A stretch of DNA of 64,000 bases from Salinibacterium amurskyense (GCF_002797685.1 NZ_PGFH01000001.1:1674001-1738000), one strand, 5' to 3'; positions 26,127 through 34,423 are shown, counted from the stretch's first letter. Notes: generated from the sequence alone by a model not told the origin. Translations and numbers: made by a program.

Positions 26127-26132
26127 AGCCTA
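26127..26132 (-). promoter_or_regulatory. -10-like TAGGCT overlapping the glutathione peroxidase stop codon
   Basis: On the - strand TAGGCT begins with the TAG stop of the upstream gene and ends 8 bases before the ATG at 26118. Confidence 0.4.
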
Positions 26133-26615
26133 GGCGGGAAGGGCGGCTTCAATTGCACCGACGATGGCCGGATCATCCGGAACAACAGTCGGACGGAAGC
26201 GCTTAACTTCGTTGCCGGGCGTCACCAAGAATTTTTCAAAGTTCCACGCGACCCGCCCCGCCTTACCGGCACCGTCAGCAGTCTTCTTCAACTCGGCGTA
26301 CAGCGGGTGAGCTGACTTGCCATTGAGCTTGACCTTCTCAAACATGGGGAAGGTCACACCCCACGTCATCGTGCAGTATTCCTTGATGGCATCTTCGCTG
26401 CCCAGTTCCTGCAAGAACTGGTTGCTGGGAAATCCGAGAACCGTGAAACCACGGTCTCCGTAGGTCTTCTGCAGCTGCTCGAGCTGCTCGTACTGCGGCG
26501 ACAGGCCACAACGCGACGCCACGTTGACGATGAGCACCACTTTGTCTTGATAATCGGCCAGCGTCGTTTCGCTGCCATCAATAGTGGTGAGGGGAATATT
26601 TCGGAGTTCGGTCAC
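26130..26615 (-). CDS. Glutathione peroxidase family protein (Cys-type thiol peroxidase)
   Basis: 161 residues. The catalytic tetrad regions are visible: NVASRCGLSPQY with peroxidatic Cys36 (cysteine, not selenocysteine), LGFPSNQFLQE with the Gln, and WNFEKFL with the Trp and Asn. A further Cys in EYCTMTWG near 89 fits the resolving position of bacterial 2-Cys enzymes that use thioredoxin. Since actinobacteria usually lack glutathione, thioredoxin or mycothiol is the likelier reductant; that is inference. It removes hydrogen and lipid peroxides. Confidence 0.93.
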   Translation of the reverse strand: MTELRNIPLTTIDGSETTLADYQDKVVLIVNVASRCGLSPQYEQLEQLQKTYGDRGFTVLGFPSNQFLQELGSEDAIKEYCTMTWGVTFPMFEKVKLNGKSAHPLYAELKKTADGAGKAGRVAWNFEKFLVTPGNEVKRFRPTVVPDDPAIVGAIEAALPA

Positions 26616-26621
26616 GCTATA

Positions 26622-26627
26622 AAACTA
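26622..26627 (-). promoter_or_regulatory. Leaderless -10 box (TAGTTT) of glutathione peroxidase
   Basis: On the - strand TAGTTT ends 6 bases before the GTG at 26615. Confidence 0.5.
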
Positions 26628-26666
26628 CGCCCGCAGTCTGAACGCCCGCCCACGACATCCCGAAAG

Positions 26667-26689
26667 TTGCCAGCGACGTTCGCTAAAGT
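26667..26689 (+). promoter_or_regulatory. PafBC-like promoter of the J-domain/NERD gene
   Basis: TTGCCAGCG (26667-26675), 8 bases, then TAAAGT (26684-26689). This is 7 of 9 matches to TTGTCRGTG at the exact spacing, though one mismatch falls in the core. The transcript would have a leader of about 40 bases. Confidence 0.4.
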
Positions 26690-26736
26690 GGGAGTTTCTG
26701 CACTCGCGCTTCGCGCGGTACACCGAGAGTGAGTTC

Positions 26737-27675
26737 ATGCCCGATAGCCCCATGTCAGCGAGTGCGTACGACGTACTTGGTGTTCAGGCATCGGCGACCG
26801 AAGTCGAACTCAAGAAGGCGTTCCGTCGAGCACTTCGAGAAACGCATCCCGACACCGGGGGAGACCCGACCAAGTTCGCTGCAGTACAGGATGCGTGGGA
26901 TCGCGTGGGCACCCCAGAGAAGCGTCGTCGCTACGACGCCGGTTCCCGCACGAACACCCACAGCACCACGGCAGGATCTTCGCCCTTCTCTTCACGACCG
27001 TCGACAGCAGCGCGCGAAGACTCCCGCCCTCGCGCCCGCACTCACGGGCATCCGGGGGGTTGGCGTCGCGAACGTTTTCTCGACAGCATGCGCGAGTGGG
27101 TCGGTCGTGGCGTCACGCTCGACGACCCCTACGACCCCGCCCTCGTTCGCAGCGCTCCACGTGAAATTCGACGCACGCTCGCGGATGCCCTGGCTGAAGA
27201 AGCTACCGCTCGAACGGTGAGCAATCTGGGCATTGGCTACACGATCTGGCACGACGTTTCGACCGGGCCGCCGGAGCGCAAACTCGACCACATCGTGCTG
27301 GGCCCCACTGGCCTCTTCGCGATGCTCTCCGAAGACTTCGGTGGCGAAGTAAAGGTTCGCCGCGGCGAACTCATCGGCCCCGCCGTCGCACCAGAGAAGC
27401 CCATGCACGAGCTAGCTGCGCGGGCCAAGTCGATCAGCCGCCAGCTGAAGGTCAACTTCACCTGTTTCGTGATCGTGGTGCCCGATGACGCGCTAGCTCA
27501 ACCCCAGATCTCGCTCGGAACGGTCAAGGGGCAACCCGCCGTTGTCGTGCGGCAAAGCGTGCTGGCGCACTTACTTCGCACCGGCCCCGAGCTCGGCCGC
27601 GGGCGCGACATTGGCGGCAACGAACTCTTCGACGTGCGCACTCGACTCACTAGCGGCATCCGCTTCGTCGAATAG
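26737..27675 (+). CDS. J-domain protein with C-terminal NERD-like domain
   Basis: 312 residues. Residues 8-70 are a J-domain, with the HPD motif at 37-39 that stimulates DnaK ATPase. A low-complexity linker (about 70-110) follows instead of the Gly/Phe and zinc regions of true DnaJ. From about 150 on, GIGYTIWHDVSTGPPERKLDHIV and LGPTGLFAMLSEDFGGEVKVR match the start and core of NERD (nuclease-related) domains, ending with QPAVVVRQSVLAHLLR. NERD function is poorly known. ATG 26752 is an alternative start. A damage-type promoter upstream hints at a DNA-related role. Confidence 0.78.
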   Translation: MPDSPMSASAYDVLGVQASATEVELKKAFRRALRETHPDTGGDPTKFAAVQDAWDRVGTPEKRRRYDAGSRTNTHSTTAGSSPFSSRPSTAAREDSRPRARTHGHPGGWRRERFLDSMREWVGRGVTLDDPYDPALVRSAPREIRRTLADALAEEATARTVSNLGIGYTIWHDVSTGPPERKLDHIVLGPTGLFAMLSEDFGGEVKVRRGELIGPAVAPEKPMHELAARAKSISRQLKVNFTCFVIVVPDDALAQPQISLGTVKGQPAVVVRQSVLAHLLRTGPELGRGRDIGGNELFDVRTRLTSGIRFVE

Positions 27676-27754
27676 CGGTTCGCGGTTCACCCCCTCTTTA
27701 TCGATCGTTCATCGCAATCTCTCCGTGCTAAACGCTCACGATTCTTCGTGGGAG

Positions 27755-27760
27755 TAGGGT
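27755..27760 (+). promoter_or_regulatory. Leaderless -10 box (TAGGGT) of the amino-acid permease
   Basis: TAGGGT ends 6 bases before the GTG at 27767, which decides between it and the in-frame GTG at 27761. Confidence 0.5.
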
Positions 27761-27766
27761 GTGCAC

Positions 27767-29044
27767 GTGAAGACCACTGCCCCGCTGGCACGACGGCTCA
27801 GCGTCTTCGACGCCACCGTAATCGGACTGGGTTCGATGATTGGTGCTGGCGTCTTCGCGGCCTTCGCGCCGGCCGCTCTCGCTGCGGGCTCGGGGTTACT
27901 CATCGGGCTGGGGATCGCGGCTCTCGTGGCGTGGCTCAACGCTTCGGCGAGTGCGCAGCTCGCGGCGGTCTATCCTGTGGCCGGTGGCACATATGTCTAC
28001 GGGCGCGAACGACTTGGCCCCTGGTGGGGATTCTTCGCGGGCTGGTCCTTCGTGGTCGGCAAGACGGCAAGCTGTGCAGCCATGGCGTTGATCTGTGCCG
28101 CGTATGTTGCGCCCGCAGGCTCTGAGAGGCTCGTCGCCGTGCTGGCCGTCGTTATCGTGACCACGGTCAATCTGCGCGGAATAACCCGCACCGCATCAGC
28201 GACCAAGCTCATCGTCGTGTTCGTCGTCGCCGTGCTGGTCGGCGTCATAGCGTTGGTCCTGATCTCCGGCGATACCTCGACGAGCCCGTCGGCCGTGCAG
28301 ACAGCGTCAGGGGCGCCCCAGGCCTACGGAGTTCTGCAGTCGGCGGGCATCCTCTTCTTTGCTTTCGCGGGCTACGCTCGCATCGCCACGCTGGGAGAGG
28401 AAGTACGCGATCCCCAGCGCGCCATCCCTCGCGCCATCATGGGAGCCCTCACCATTGCAGCGGTTCTCTACGCGGCGGTCGGGGCAACCCTTCTGACGGT
28501 TCTCGGCCCCGACAAGCTCGCGACCTCTCGGGCCCCGATCAGCGATCTGCTGTCAGTTACGGGATGGGGCGACGCATCGGCCCTCGTGGCAATAACGGCC
28601 GCTCTCGCCTCGCTGGGAGCATTACTCGCGCTCATGGCGGGGATTGGGCGCACCACGCTCGCCATGGCGCGCACACGCGATCTGCCGCGGTGGCTGGATG
28701 CCGTGCATCCGACATTCTCGGTTCCTCACCGCGCAGAACTCGTTGTCGCTGCGCTGGTGATCGTCATCGTTCTGATCGCCGACGTGCGCGGGGCGATCGC
28801 CTTCTCCTCGTTCGGAGTGCTGCTGTACTACTTCGTCGCGAACGTTGCGGCGTACACGCAGCCGGCGTCACAGCGTCGTGTCCCGCGTGCAGTAAACATC
28901 CTCGGCGCGATCGCGTGTTTGCTGCTGGTCGCTACGGTCCCGTTCATCGGCATCGCCGTTGGTGTCGTTGTTCTGGCAGTCGGGATTCCTGTACGTTTGC
29001 TTTCTAATCGCCAGTCTCGGCCAGTTTTCACCCATGGAACATAG
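27767..29044 (+). CDS. APC-family amino-acid permease
   Basis: 425 residues with about 12 hydrophobic segments. The first unwound helix motif reads GLGSMIGAGVF (about 20-30), the substrate-binding G-S-x-I-G-A-G signature of APC transporters, and FFAFAGYARIATLGEEV near 197 is the helix 6 region. It is close to proton-coupled CAT/YhdG-like permeases. The substrate cannot be told, though a cationic or small neutral amino acid is likely. The TAG stop overlaps a -10-like box for the next gene. Confidence 0.88.
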   Translation: MKTTAPLARRLSVFDATVIGLGSMIGAGVFAAFAPAALAAGSGLLIGLGIAALVAWLNASASAQLAAVYPVAGGTYVYGRERLGPWWGFFAGWSFVVGKTASCAAMALICAAYVAPAGSERLVAVLAVVIVTTVNLRGITRTASATKLIVVFVVAVLVGVIALVLISGDTSTSPSAVQTASGAPQAYGVLQSAGILFFAFAGYARIATLGEEVRDPQRAIPRAIMGALTIAAVLYAAVGATLLTVLGPDKLATSRAPISDLLSVTGWGDASALVAITAALASLGALLALMAGIGRTTLAMARTRDLPRWLDAVHPTFSVPHRAELVVAALVIVIVLIADVRGAIAFSSFGVLLYYFVANVAAYTQPASQRRVPRAVNILGAIACLLLVATVPFIGIAVGVVVLAVGIPVRLLSNRQSRPVFTHGT

Positions 29045-29047
29045 GCT
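29042..29047 (+). promoter_or_regulatory. -10-like TAGGCT overlapping the permease stop codon
   Basis: TAGGCT includes the TAG stop of the permease. It would start transcription near 29054, leaving a leader of about 25 bases with AAGAAAGAGGG before the GTG at 29080. Confidence 0.35.
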
Positions 29048-29079
29048 AGTTTTCTCTTAAGAAAGAGGGTTATCGGTTC

Positions 29080-29802
29080 GTGATTCGCGCAATTAGCTAC
29101 AACCTCCGCAAGCACAAGGCGGCGTCGGAGCTCGAAGCTCTCTCGCACACCCCCGACCTCGACGTGCTGTGCCTCCAAGAAGCGATCTCTACCCAGCTGC
29201 CCGAAGAAATCGGCAACTTGCATCTCGCTGACTCCACAAAAAATAATCGCCTGGGGCTCGCGGTGTATTACCGTCGCGACCGCTATGAGCATCGCAAGAG
29301 CCAGGCATTCGAACTCAAGAAGTCGCTTCACGACCGGGTTTTCACGCCCACGACGGAACGCCTCGTCGGCTCCCAACTCGTGGATCGCGAAACGGGGCAT
29401 GAGCTTGTTGTCGCGTCGTTCCATGCGGCACCGCTCACAGCACTCAATTCGCTGCGCCGCAACCAGATCAAGGCCGCCCACGGAATGCTCGCCGAGCTTG
29501 GCGCGGGTGCGCCCATGCTGATGCTCGGCGACTACAACTATCCGCTCTTCAAAGATGGGCTTACGCAGCGCGTCAACAAGACCGGCTATGACCTGTCTCT
29601 GAGCGACCGCACCACTTATACCAACTACAAGTTCTTCCGCGGCCATTTCGATTTCGTCACCTCTCAAGGGTTCACCATCGAAGGCGTAGAAACGATGCCG
29701 CGCGGTTCCTCGGACCACTTGCCGATCTTGGTAACCGCGTCTTACGGCTCCACGAATACGCACAAGTCCACGGTGTCGCCCGCCGAGACATTCTCTAACT
29801 AA
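29080..29802 (+). CDS. Endonuclease/exonuclease/phosphatase (EEP) family protein
   Basis: 240 residues with the EEP metal and catalytic motifs: ISYNLRKHK (metal Asn) near the start, LCLQEAIS with the metal Glu near 37, GDYNYPLF with Asp and Asn near 148, and SSDHLPI with the Asp-His pair near 210. The family includes exonuclease III, sphingomyelinases and inositol phosphatases. The lack of a signal peptide argues for a cytosolic role. The true substrate is unknown. It ends at a strong bidirectional terminator. Confidence 0.87.
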   Translation: MIRAISYNLRKHKAASELEALSHTPDLDVLCLQEAISTQLPEEIGNLHLADSTKNNRLGLAVYYRRDRYEHRKSQAFELKKSLHDRVFTPTTERLVGSQLVDRETGHELVVASFHAAPLTALNSLRRNQIKAAHGMLAELGAGAPMLMLGDYNYPLFKDGLTQRVNKTGYDLSLSDRTTYTNYKFFRGHFDFVTSQGFTIEGVETMPRGSSDHLPILVTASYGSTNTHKSTVSPAETFSN

Positions 29803-29805
29803 CGA

Positions 29806-29841
29806 CGAAGAGGGGCGCAGCTTTCGCTGCGCCCCTCTTCG
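29806..29841. terminator. Bidirectional terminator between the EEP and SulP genes
   Basis: 16-bp perfect stem CGAAGAGGGGCGCAGC/GCTGCGCCCCTCTTCG with a 4-base TTTC loop. Confidence 0.9.
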
Positions 29842-29867
29842 TTACTGTGAGTCTGTGGTGTGGCTAG

Positions 29868-31385
29868 CTAGCCTTCGCCGCCAAGGTTGCCCGCGAGACG
29901 CTCGTGCATGTACTGGCTGGCTTCATTCATGCCGATCAGGATCACGCGCTTCTCGAGGCGCTCGTACTTTGTCGTAATCGCGTCGAGCGCGGCCACCGTC
30001 GAGGCATCCCAGATGTGCGAGTTCGACATGTCGATAATCACGCGGTCGGGGTCATCCGTGTACTCGAATTGGGTCGTGAGGTCGTTGCTCGAAGCGAAGA
30101 AAAGTTCGCCATTGACGCGGTAGTACGCGGTCGGCACTGCTTCGTCTTCGGGGAGCGTGCGCTCGACTGTGGCGAAGTGAGCCACACGACGTGCGAAGGC
30201 GACCATGGCCACGACGACGCCGACAAGAACGCCGATCGCGAGGTTTTCGGTGGCGACGACGACGATCACGGTCGCGACCATGACGGTCGTCTCGCTCTTC
30301 GGCATGCGCTTGAGCGTGGACCAGCTCACGCTGTGCCAGTTGAAGGTCGAGACAGCCACGATGATCATGACGGCGACGAGGGCCGCCATGGGGATGATCG
30401 CAACGACATCGCCGAGAACGACGACAAGGATGAGCAGGAAGACGCCCGCGAGGAACGTCGAGATACGCGTGCGAGCACCCGAAGCCTTCACGTTGATCAT
30501 CGTCTGGCCGATCATTGCGCAACCGCCCATTCCGCCGAACAGGCCGGAGAGTACGTTGGCAACACCTTGGCCCCAGGCTTCGCGGGTTTTGCGCGAGTGG
30601 GTGTCGGTGATGTCATCCACGAGCTTGGCGGTCAACAGCGATTCCAGAAGACCAACGAGTGCCATCGCGATAGCGAACGGGCCAATGATCTGCAACGTCT
30701 CCCACGTCAATGGAACGTTAGGGATGAACAGCTCGGGCAGGCTGCGGGGGAGTTCGCCCTGATCGCCGACGGTCGGGACCGCGATGGCGAAGGTGACGGT
30801 AACAATCGTCAACAGCACGATGGCTACGAGAGGTGCAGGGATCACCTTGGTGAAGCGTGGCATCAGCACCATGATTACGAGCCCGACTGCTACGAGCGGG
30901 TACACCATCCACGGCACGTGGAAGAGGTGCTCGAGCTGAGCCATGAAGATGAGGATGGCGAGCGAATTGACGAAGCCGAGCATCACGCTGCGCGGGATGA
31001 AGCGCATGAGCTTTGCGACGCCCAATACGCCAAGCAAGACTTGAAGCAGCCCACCCAGGATGACGGTGGCGATCAGGTAATCCATGCCGAACTCACGAGC
31101 GACCGGGGCTACGACAAGAGCGATGGCTCCCGTGGCGGCGGTGATCATGGCCGGACGTCCACCAAGGAATGCGATCGAGATGGCCATCACGAACGAGGAG
31201 AACAAGCCAACCCGGGGGTCGACTCCGGCGATGATCGAGAACGAGATTGCCTCGGGGATCAGCGCGAGTGCCACCACAAGCCCGGCAAGCACTTCACGAG
31301 TGAGGATGCGGGGAGTGCGGAGGGCCGTCATGACAGAGGGCTCCGCTCGATAACGGTCGGCGCGATTTGCTTGCGTGATGGCCAT
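29868..31385 (-). CDS. SulP-family inorganic anion transporter with STAS domain
   Basis: 505 residues. About 11-12 membrane segments (30-400) carry the SulP landmarks LVVALALIPEAISFSIIAGVDP (a signature near residue 37, split as LVVALALIPEA and ISFSIIAGVDP) and GGMGGCAMIGQTMIN near 282. The C-terminal STAS domain spans about 430-505, with RVIIDMSNSHIWDASTVAAL. SulP proteins carry sulfate, bicarbonate or other anions. The ATG has a clear AGGAG RBS. The upstream 267 bases hold its promoter region and the structured 3' end of ubiB. Confidence 0.92.
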   Translation of the reverse strand: MAITQANRADRYRAEPSVMTALRTPRILTREVLAGLVVALALIPEAISFSIIAGVDPRVGLFSSFVMAISIAFLGGRPAMITAATGAIALVVAPVAREFGMDYLIATVILGGLLQVLLGVLGVAKLMRFIPRSVMLGFVNSLAILIFMAQLEHLFHVPWMVYPLVAVGLVIMVLMPRFTKVIPAPLVAIVLLTIVTVTFAIAVPTVGDQGELPRSLPELFIPNVPLTWETLQIIGPFAIAMALVGLLESLLTAKLVDDITDTHSRKTREAWGQGVANVLSGLFGGMGGCAMIGQTMINVKASGARTRISTFLAGVFLLILVVVLGDVVAIIPMAALVAVMIIVAVSTFNWHSVSWSTLKRMPKSETTVMVATVIVVVATENLAIGVLVGVVVAMVAFARRVAHFATVERTLPEDEAVPTAYYRVNGELFFASSNDLTTQFEYTDDPDRVIIDMSNSHIWDASTVAALDAITTKYERLEKRVILIGMNEASQYMHERLAGNLGGEG

Positions 31386-31483
31386 GAGGTTCTCCTACTA
31401 AAGGAGCCGCGAGAATGCGCGACTGACGATGTGATGTGAGCCGAGCACCTGGTTATCCGGCACGGCTATACGCCAGCAACACT

Positions 31484-31500
31484 GCCGACTACGAGTCGGC
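31484..31500. repeat. Short hairpin upstream of the SulP gene
   Basis: GCCGACT, ACG loop, AGTCGGC: a perfect 7-bp stem about 100 bases before the SulP start. Role unknown. Confidence 0.35.
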
Positions 31501-31560
31501 TGTTCTCCGACTAGACAAGGGTGGTTGGCAGCATAAGAGCGCGAACCTTTTTCCACGATA

Positions 31561-31653
31561 GCCGATCACGCAGATTCATGGGTGACTCCCAGCCAGTGCA
31601 GAACACGCCCCGTACACGCCCAGTACACGTGCGGGGCGCTCTGGCTGATCGGC
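31561..31653 (-). terminator. Long imperfect inverted repeat at the ubiB stop codon
   Basis: Three nested arm pairs: GCCGATC 31561-31567 with 31647-31653, AGCCAG 31591-31596 with 31641-31646, and CGCCCCG 31606-31612 with 31632-31638. The outer arm touches the stop codon of ubiB. It probably forms the 3' end of that mRNA, but no T-run follows. Confidence 0.45.
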
Positions 31654-33353
31654 TAGAAGAGGCGGTTTCGAGCGAATACTCCGGCGAAGAGAGCGTGAGC
31701 CAGCGGCAACGCGGAGGCGATCATGAGAACGAGCCCCACAGTGGGGTCGGTAGGGCGCAACAAGATACCGCCAATGAGGAGTGCGGTGAACAGGATGGCA
31801 GACAGCACCCGACGCACGAGCTGTTCGATTGCCCGAAGTCGCTTATCGGCACTGGGCGTCTCGACCGCCAGCTGGCCGCGCTGCATGAGCGTTGCGACAC
31901 TCTCGAGTTGTTGCGGTAAGCGAAGAATGAGGCCGGCCGAGGAAAGCGCCTGTTTGGCGAACTCCCGTACGGTGCCGCCGCCTTCGTCTCGCGCTAGTCG
32001 TGCCGCAAAGGGTTCGATCGCGGTCCACACGTTGTAAGCGGGGTTGAGGTCGCTCGCGACACCCGACGTGACTGAGACCGCGCGGATGATCAGCAGAAAG
32101 TTTTCGGGTAGCTGGAACGGCATCGTGCGCACGACTTCACTGAATTCGTTGCCAAACGCACGAAACTCTTGAGGGTCAACCTGCTGCAATTCGGTGAAGC
32201 CCATGCCACCGAAACGATCGAAGAGCTCGCCCATGGCTCGTTCGAGCGGCGCCGTCTCCGCTGTGCGAAGCAGGATTCCCATGTCGCGCACGCTGGCGAC
32301 TAGTCCCGGGGCGTCACGCGCTGCCGCAGCAATAATGAGGCGCTGCAGGCCGCGACTCAGGTTTTCGGGAACCTCGCCCATCATCCCGAAGTCAATGAAC
32401 GTGAGCGTCCAATCAGGCGTCGAGGAATCAGCACGCTGGGGGTCGGTCGGTGTCACGAAGATATTGCCCGGATGCGGGTCAGCGTGAAAGAACCGGTGTA
32501 TGAAGAGCTGCTCGAACATTGCCCGCGACAGTTCATCAGCAACTTCTGCGGGATCAATTCCCGCGGCACGCAGTCGCTCGTGATCGTTGATCTTGATAGC
32601 GGTGGCATCAGCGAGGGTCAGGATGCGTCGAGTCGAGCGCTCCCACACCACCTCGGGTGCCTGCACTCGAACATCATCAGCAAAGTTTTCGGCGAAACGT
32701 TCGGCGTTGCTGCCCTCATTGAGATAGTCAATTTCGCGCAGACTGATGATCGCGAACTCTTCCAGCAGCGCGGGGAGATCTACTCTGCTCGACACGAAGC
32801 GCACACGGCTCAGCCAGGCTGCAACGCGGCGCAGCGCTGCGAGGTCGACGTCGATGATGTCGGCGATCCCTGGTCGCTGCACTTTCACGACGACATCCGC
32901 AAAACCGACGTCACTGGCCTCGGCATCAGTCAAGCGGGCACGGTGCACTTGACCGAAGGATGCCGCAGCAACCGGCGTGGGATCAAACCGAGCGAAGGCG
33001 CGCTCCAGCGGCAAGCCCAGCTCGCGCTCGGCGCTCTCTCTGATCAGCGCGAAGTCGACAGCCGGCACTTCGTCCTGCAGTCCCTCAAGTTCGCGGGTGA
33101 TTTCACCCGGCAGTACGTCGAGGCGTGATGACATGAACTGACCGACTTTGATCATGAGACCGCCGAGGTCAACGGCTAGCCCGTGAAAGTTGCGCGCGAT
33201 GTGAGCCGCACGAGCAAGACGACGCCGAGCGGCGATCCGCTCCAGCCCGAAGCGCGGCAGCACAAGCTCGAACCACCACTCCAGAACCATGTACCGGGCA
33301 GCGAAGCGCAGAATCCGCCGGTAGCGGGCGCGCAGCTGTCGGGTGTCGGTCAT
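31653..33353 (-). CDS. UbiB/ABC1/AarF-family atypical kinase
   Basis: 566 residues. The ABC1 kinase motifs are MIKVGQFMSSR (the K-x-G-Q motif, near residue 66), the alanine-rich loop VAAASFGQVHRA near 129, VVVKVQRPG with the ATP-binding Lys, FFHADPHPGNIFV near 292 and FIDFGMMGE. Two hydrophobic helices at the C-terminus (about 515-560) anchor it to the membrane. In proteobacteria UbiB supports ubiquinone synthesis; here the isoprenoid partner is more likely menaquinone or another lipid. RBS GGGAG precedes the ATG. It lies 36 bases after padR and is probably co-transcribed with it. Confidence 0.92.
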   Translation of the reverse strand: MTDTRQLRARYRRILRFAARYMVLEWWFELVLPRFGLERIAARRRLARAAHIARNFHGLAVDLGGLMIKVGQFMSSRLDVLPGEITRELEGLQDEVPAVDFALIRESAERELGLPLERAFARFDPTPVAAASFGQVHRARLTDAEASDVGFADVVVKVQRPGIADIIDVDLAALRRVAAWLSRVRFVSSRVDLPALLEEFAIISLREIDYLNEGSNAERFAENFADDVRVQAPEVVWERSTRRILTLADATAIKINDHERLRAAGIDPAEVADELSRAMFEQLFIHRFFHADPHPGNIFVTPTDPQRADSSTPDWTLTFIDFGMMGEVPENLSRGLQRLIIAAAARDAPGLVASVRDMGILLRTAETAPLERAMGELFDRFGGMGFTELQQVDPQEFRAFGNEFSEVVRTMPFQLPENFLLIIRAVSVTSGVASDLNPAYNVWTAIEPFAARLARDEGGGTVREFAKQALSSAGLILRLPQQLESVATLMQRGQLAVETPSADKRLRAIEQLVRRVLSAILFTALLIGGILLRPTDPTVGLVLMIASALPLAHALFAGVFARNRLF

Positions 33354-33389
33354 TACATCTCCCTTGAGCCGACGGTGCGGCGGGTCCGA

Positions 33390-33956
33390 TCAGTCCTGAG
33401 CGAGAATTGCGTACAGCTTACGTCGCGCATCATCAATGATCGTTATGGCGTCATCGATCTGCTCGGGGGTGCCGGTGCGCATAATCGGCACGACTGCTTC
33501 CGCGAGTTTGGCTGCGGAACGCGGGAGGGCTGTGGGCCGTGTCGTTCCCTGCGTGTCCGCGTCTTTCCACGGAGCGGGTCGAGCAGCCTGGGCCTCGTCA
33601 TGACCCTTCTCGGTGAGCGTGTAGGTCTTCTTACCTTCAGCCTCGTGAGCTTCGATCAGTCCCTCGTCGGCGAGCAACTGCAGTGTGGGGTAAACCGATC
33701 CGGGGCTGGGCTTCCACGCACCGTTGCTGCGCTTGTCGATCTCGCGAATGATCTGGTAGCCGTGCATCGACTCTTCGGCGAGCAGCGACAGGATGGCGAC
33801 GCGAACGTCTCCACGGCCCATGCGCGGTGCTACGCGACGTTCGAATTCTGAGCGCACGTTATCGAGCGCGTCCCACAGCCCCTGGCCGGCCGTGTCAAAA
33901 GCGTCAGAGAAGGAGCGGCGCGAGTTGTGGCCACTGGTTCCGAATGAGTTATTCAT
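33390..33956 (-). CDS. PadR-family transcriptional regulator
   Basis: 188 residues from the ATG at 33956, which has a strong GGAGG RBS; the frame extends to 33989 without one. The winged helix covers about 55-125 with LSLLAEESMHGYQIIREIDKR split across helices, SPGSVYPTLQLLADEGLIE (recognition helix and wing) and GKKTYTLTEKG. The C-terminal 60 residues would form the dimerisation helices. PadR proteins are usually repressors released by small ligands. It heads a likely operon with ubiB and may control it and itself. Confidence 0.9.
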   Translation of the reverse strand: MNNSFGTSGHNSRRSFSDAFDTAGQGLWDALDNVRSEFERRVAPRMGRGDVRVAILSLLAEESMHGYQIIREIDKRSNGAWKPSPGSVYPTLQLLADEGLIEAHEAEGKKTYTLTEKGHDEAQAARPAPWKDADTQGTTRPTALPRSAAKLAEAVVPIMRTGTPEQIDDAITIIDDARRKLYAILAQD

Positions 33957-33999
33957 GCTGATCCTCCAATCGGTGGATGCGGGGCACAAGCGGCCCTGC

Positions 34000-34023
34000 C
34001 GATACTTAACGATACATCGCTAA
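34000..34023 (-). promoter_or_regulatory. Candidate padR promoter/operator region
   Basis: The region holds two GATAC half-sites (34001-34005 and 34011-34015) in direct repeat and an imperfect palindrome CGATACATCG (34010-34019), about 45-65 bases before padR. This would suit autoregulation, but no consensus can be matched. Confidence 0.3.
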
Positions 34024-34112
34024 CTTTCACGATCGTGAGGATCCCAGCCAACTAGCAGCCAAGGAAAAGAGTCTTGATTGCGAAAAAACTCGCACGAACG
34101 GCTTAAACAAGT

Positions 34113-34150
34113 AAAGGCCGGCAACCAGATAAATCTGATTGTCGGCCTTC
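34113..34150 (-). terminator. Terminator downstream of tRNA-Leu
   Basis: 15-base arms 34115-34129 and 34134-34148 pair with two G-U/A-C type mismatches around a 4-base loop, followed on the - strand by TTTACTTG. Confidence 0.75.
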
Positions 34151-34161
34151 ACTTTTCTTAC

Positions 34162-34180
34162 TGATTCGGTGTCCGAATCA
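34162..34180. repeat. Small hairpin between tRNA-Leu and its terminator
   Basis: TGATTCGG, TGT loop, CCGAATCA: an 8-bp perfect stem just after the tRNA 3' end, possibly a processing or pausing signal. Confidence 0.4.
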
Positions 34181-34187
34181 TTCGCTG

Positions 34188-34271
34188 TGCGCGAAGGGGG
34201 ACTTGAACCCCCACGCCCTTTCGGGCACTAGCACCTCAAGCTAGCGCGTCTACCAATTCCGCCATCCGCGC
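34188..34271 (-). tRNA. tRNA-Leu (anticodon GAG)
   Basis: 84 nt on the - strand. The acceptor stem GCGCGGA pairs with TTCGCGC (one G-U), the D-arm contains GGTAGACGC, the anticodon stem-loop is CTAGC-TTGAGGT-GCTAG with anticodon GAG (reads CUC and CUU), a variable-arm hairpin GTGCCCGAAAGGGCGT is present as expected for class II tRNA-Leu, and the T-arm has GGTTCAAGTCC. The CCA end is not encoded. A hairpin and a terminator follow. Confidence 0.95.
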
Positions 34272-34411
34272 GCATCTGCGGCGCTCTAGGAGCACCGCCG
34301 AGATAAGAGAATAGCACCCTTTTTGAGCACCAAAACACACATCGCTTTCCTGACCCCCGCGAAGCCCTTTTTCGCCTGCCGTGGCGTGCAGATTTTTGCT
34401 GACGAGACGGC

Positions 34412-34417
34412 TAGCGT
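34412..34417 (+). promoter_or_regulatory. Leaderless -10 box (TAGCGT) of the M20 peptidase
   Basis: TAGCGT ends 6 bases before the ATG at 34424. Confidence 0.5.
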
Positions 34418-34423
34418 GGCCTT

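Noticed and set aside
29904-31439. 511-residue + strand frame opposite the SulP gene
   Set aside because: Very rich in His, Asp and Glu, as expected from the complement of hydrophobic codons; the SulP reading has clear family motifs.
33183-33851. 222-residue + strand frame over the padR-ubiB junction
   Set aside because: Antisense to two genes with clear family motifs and RBSs.
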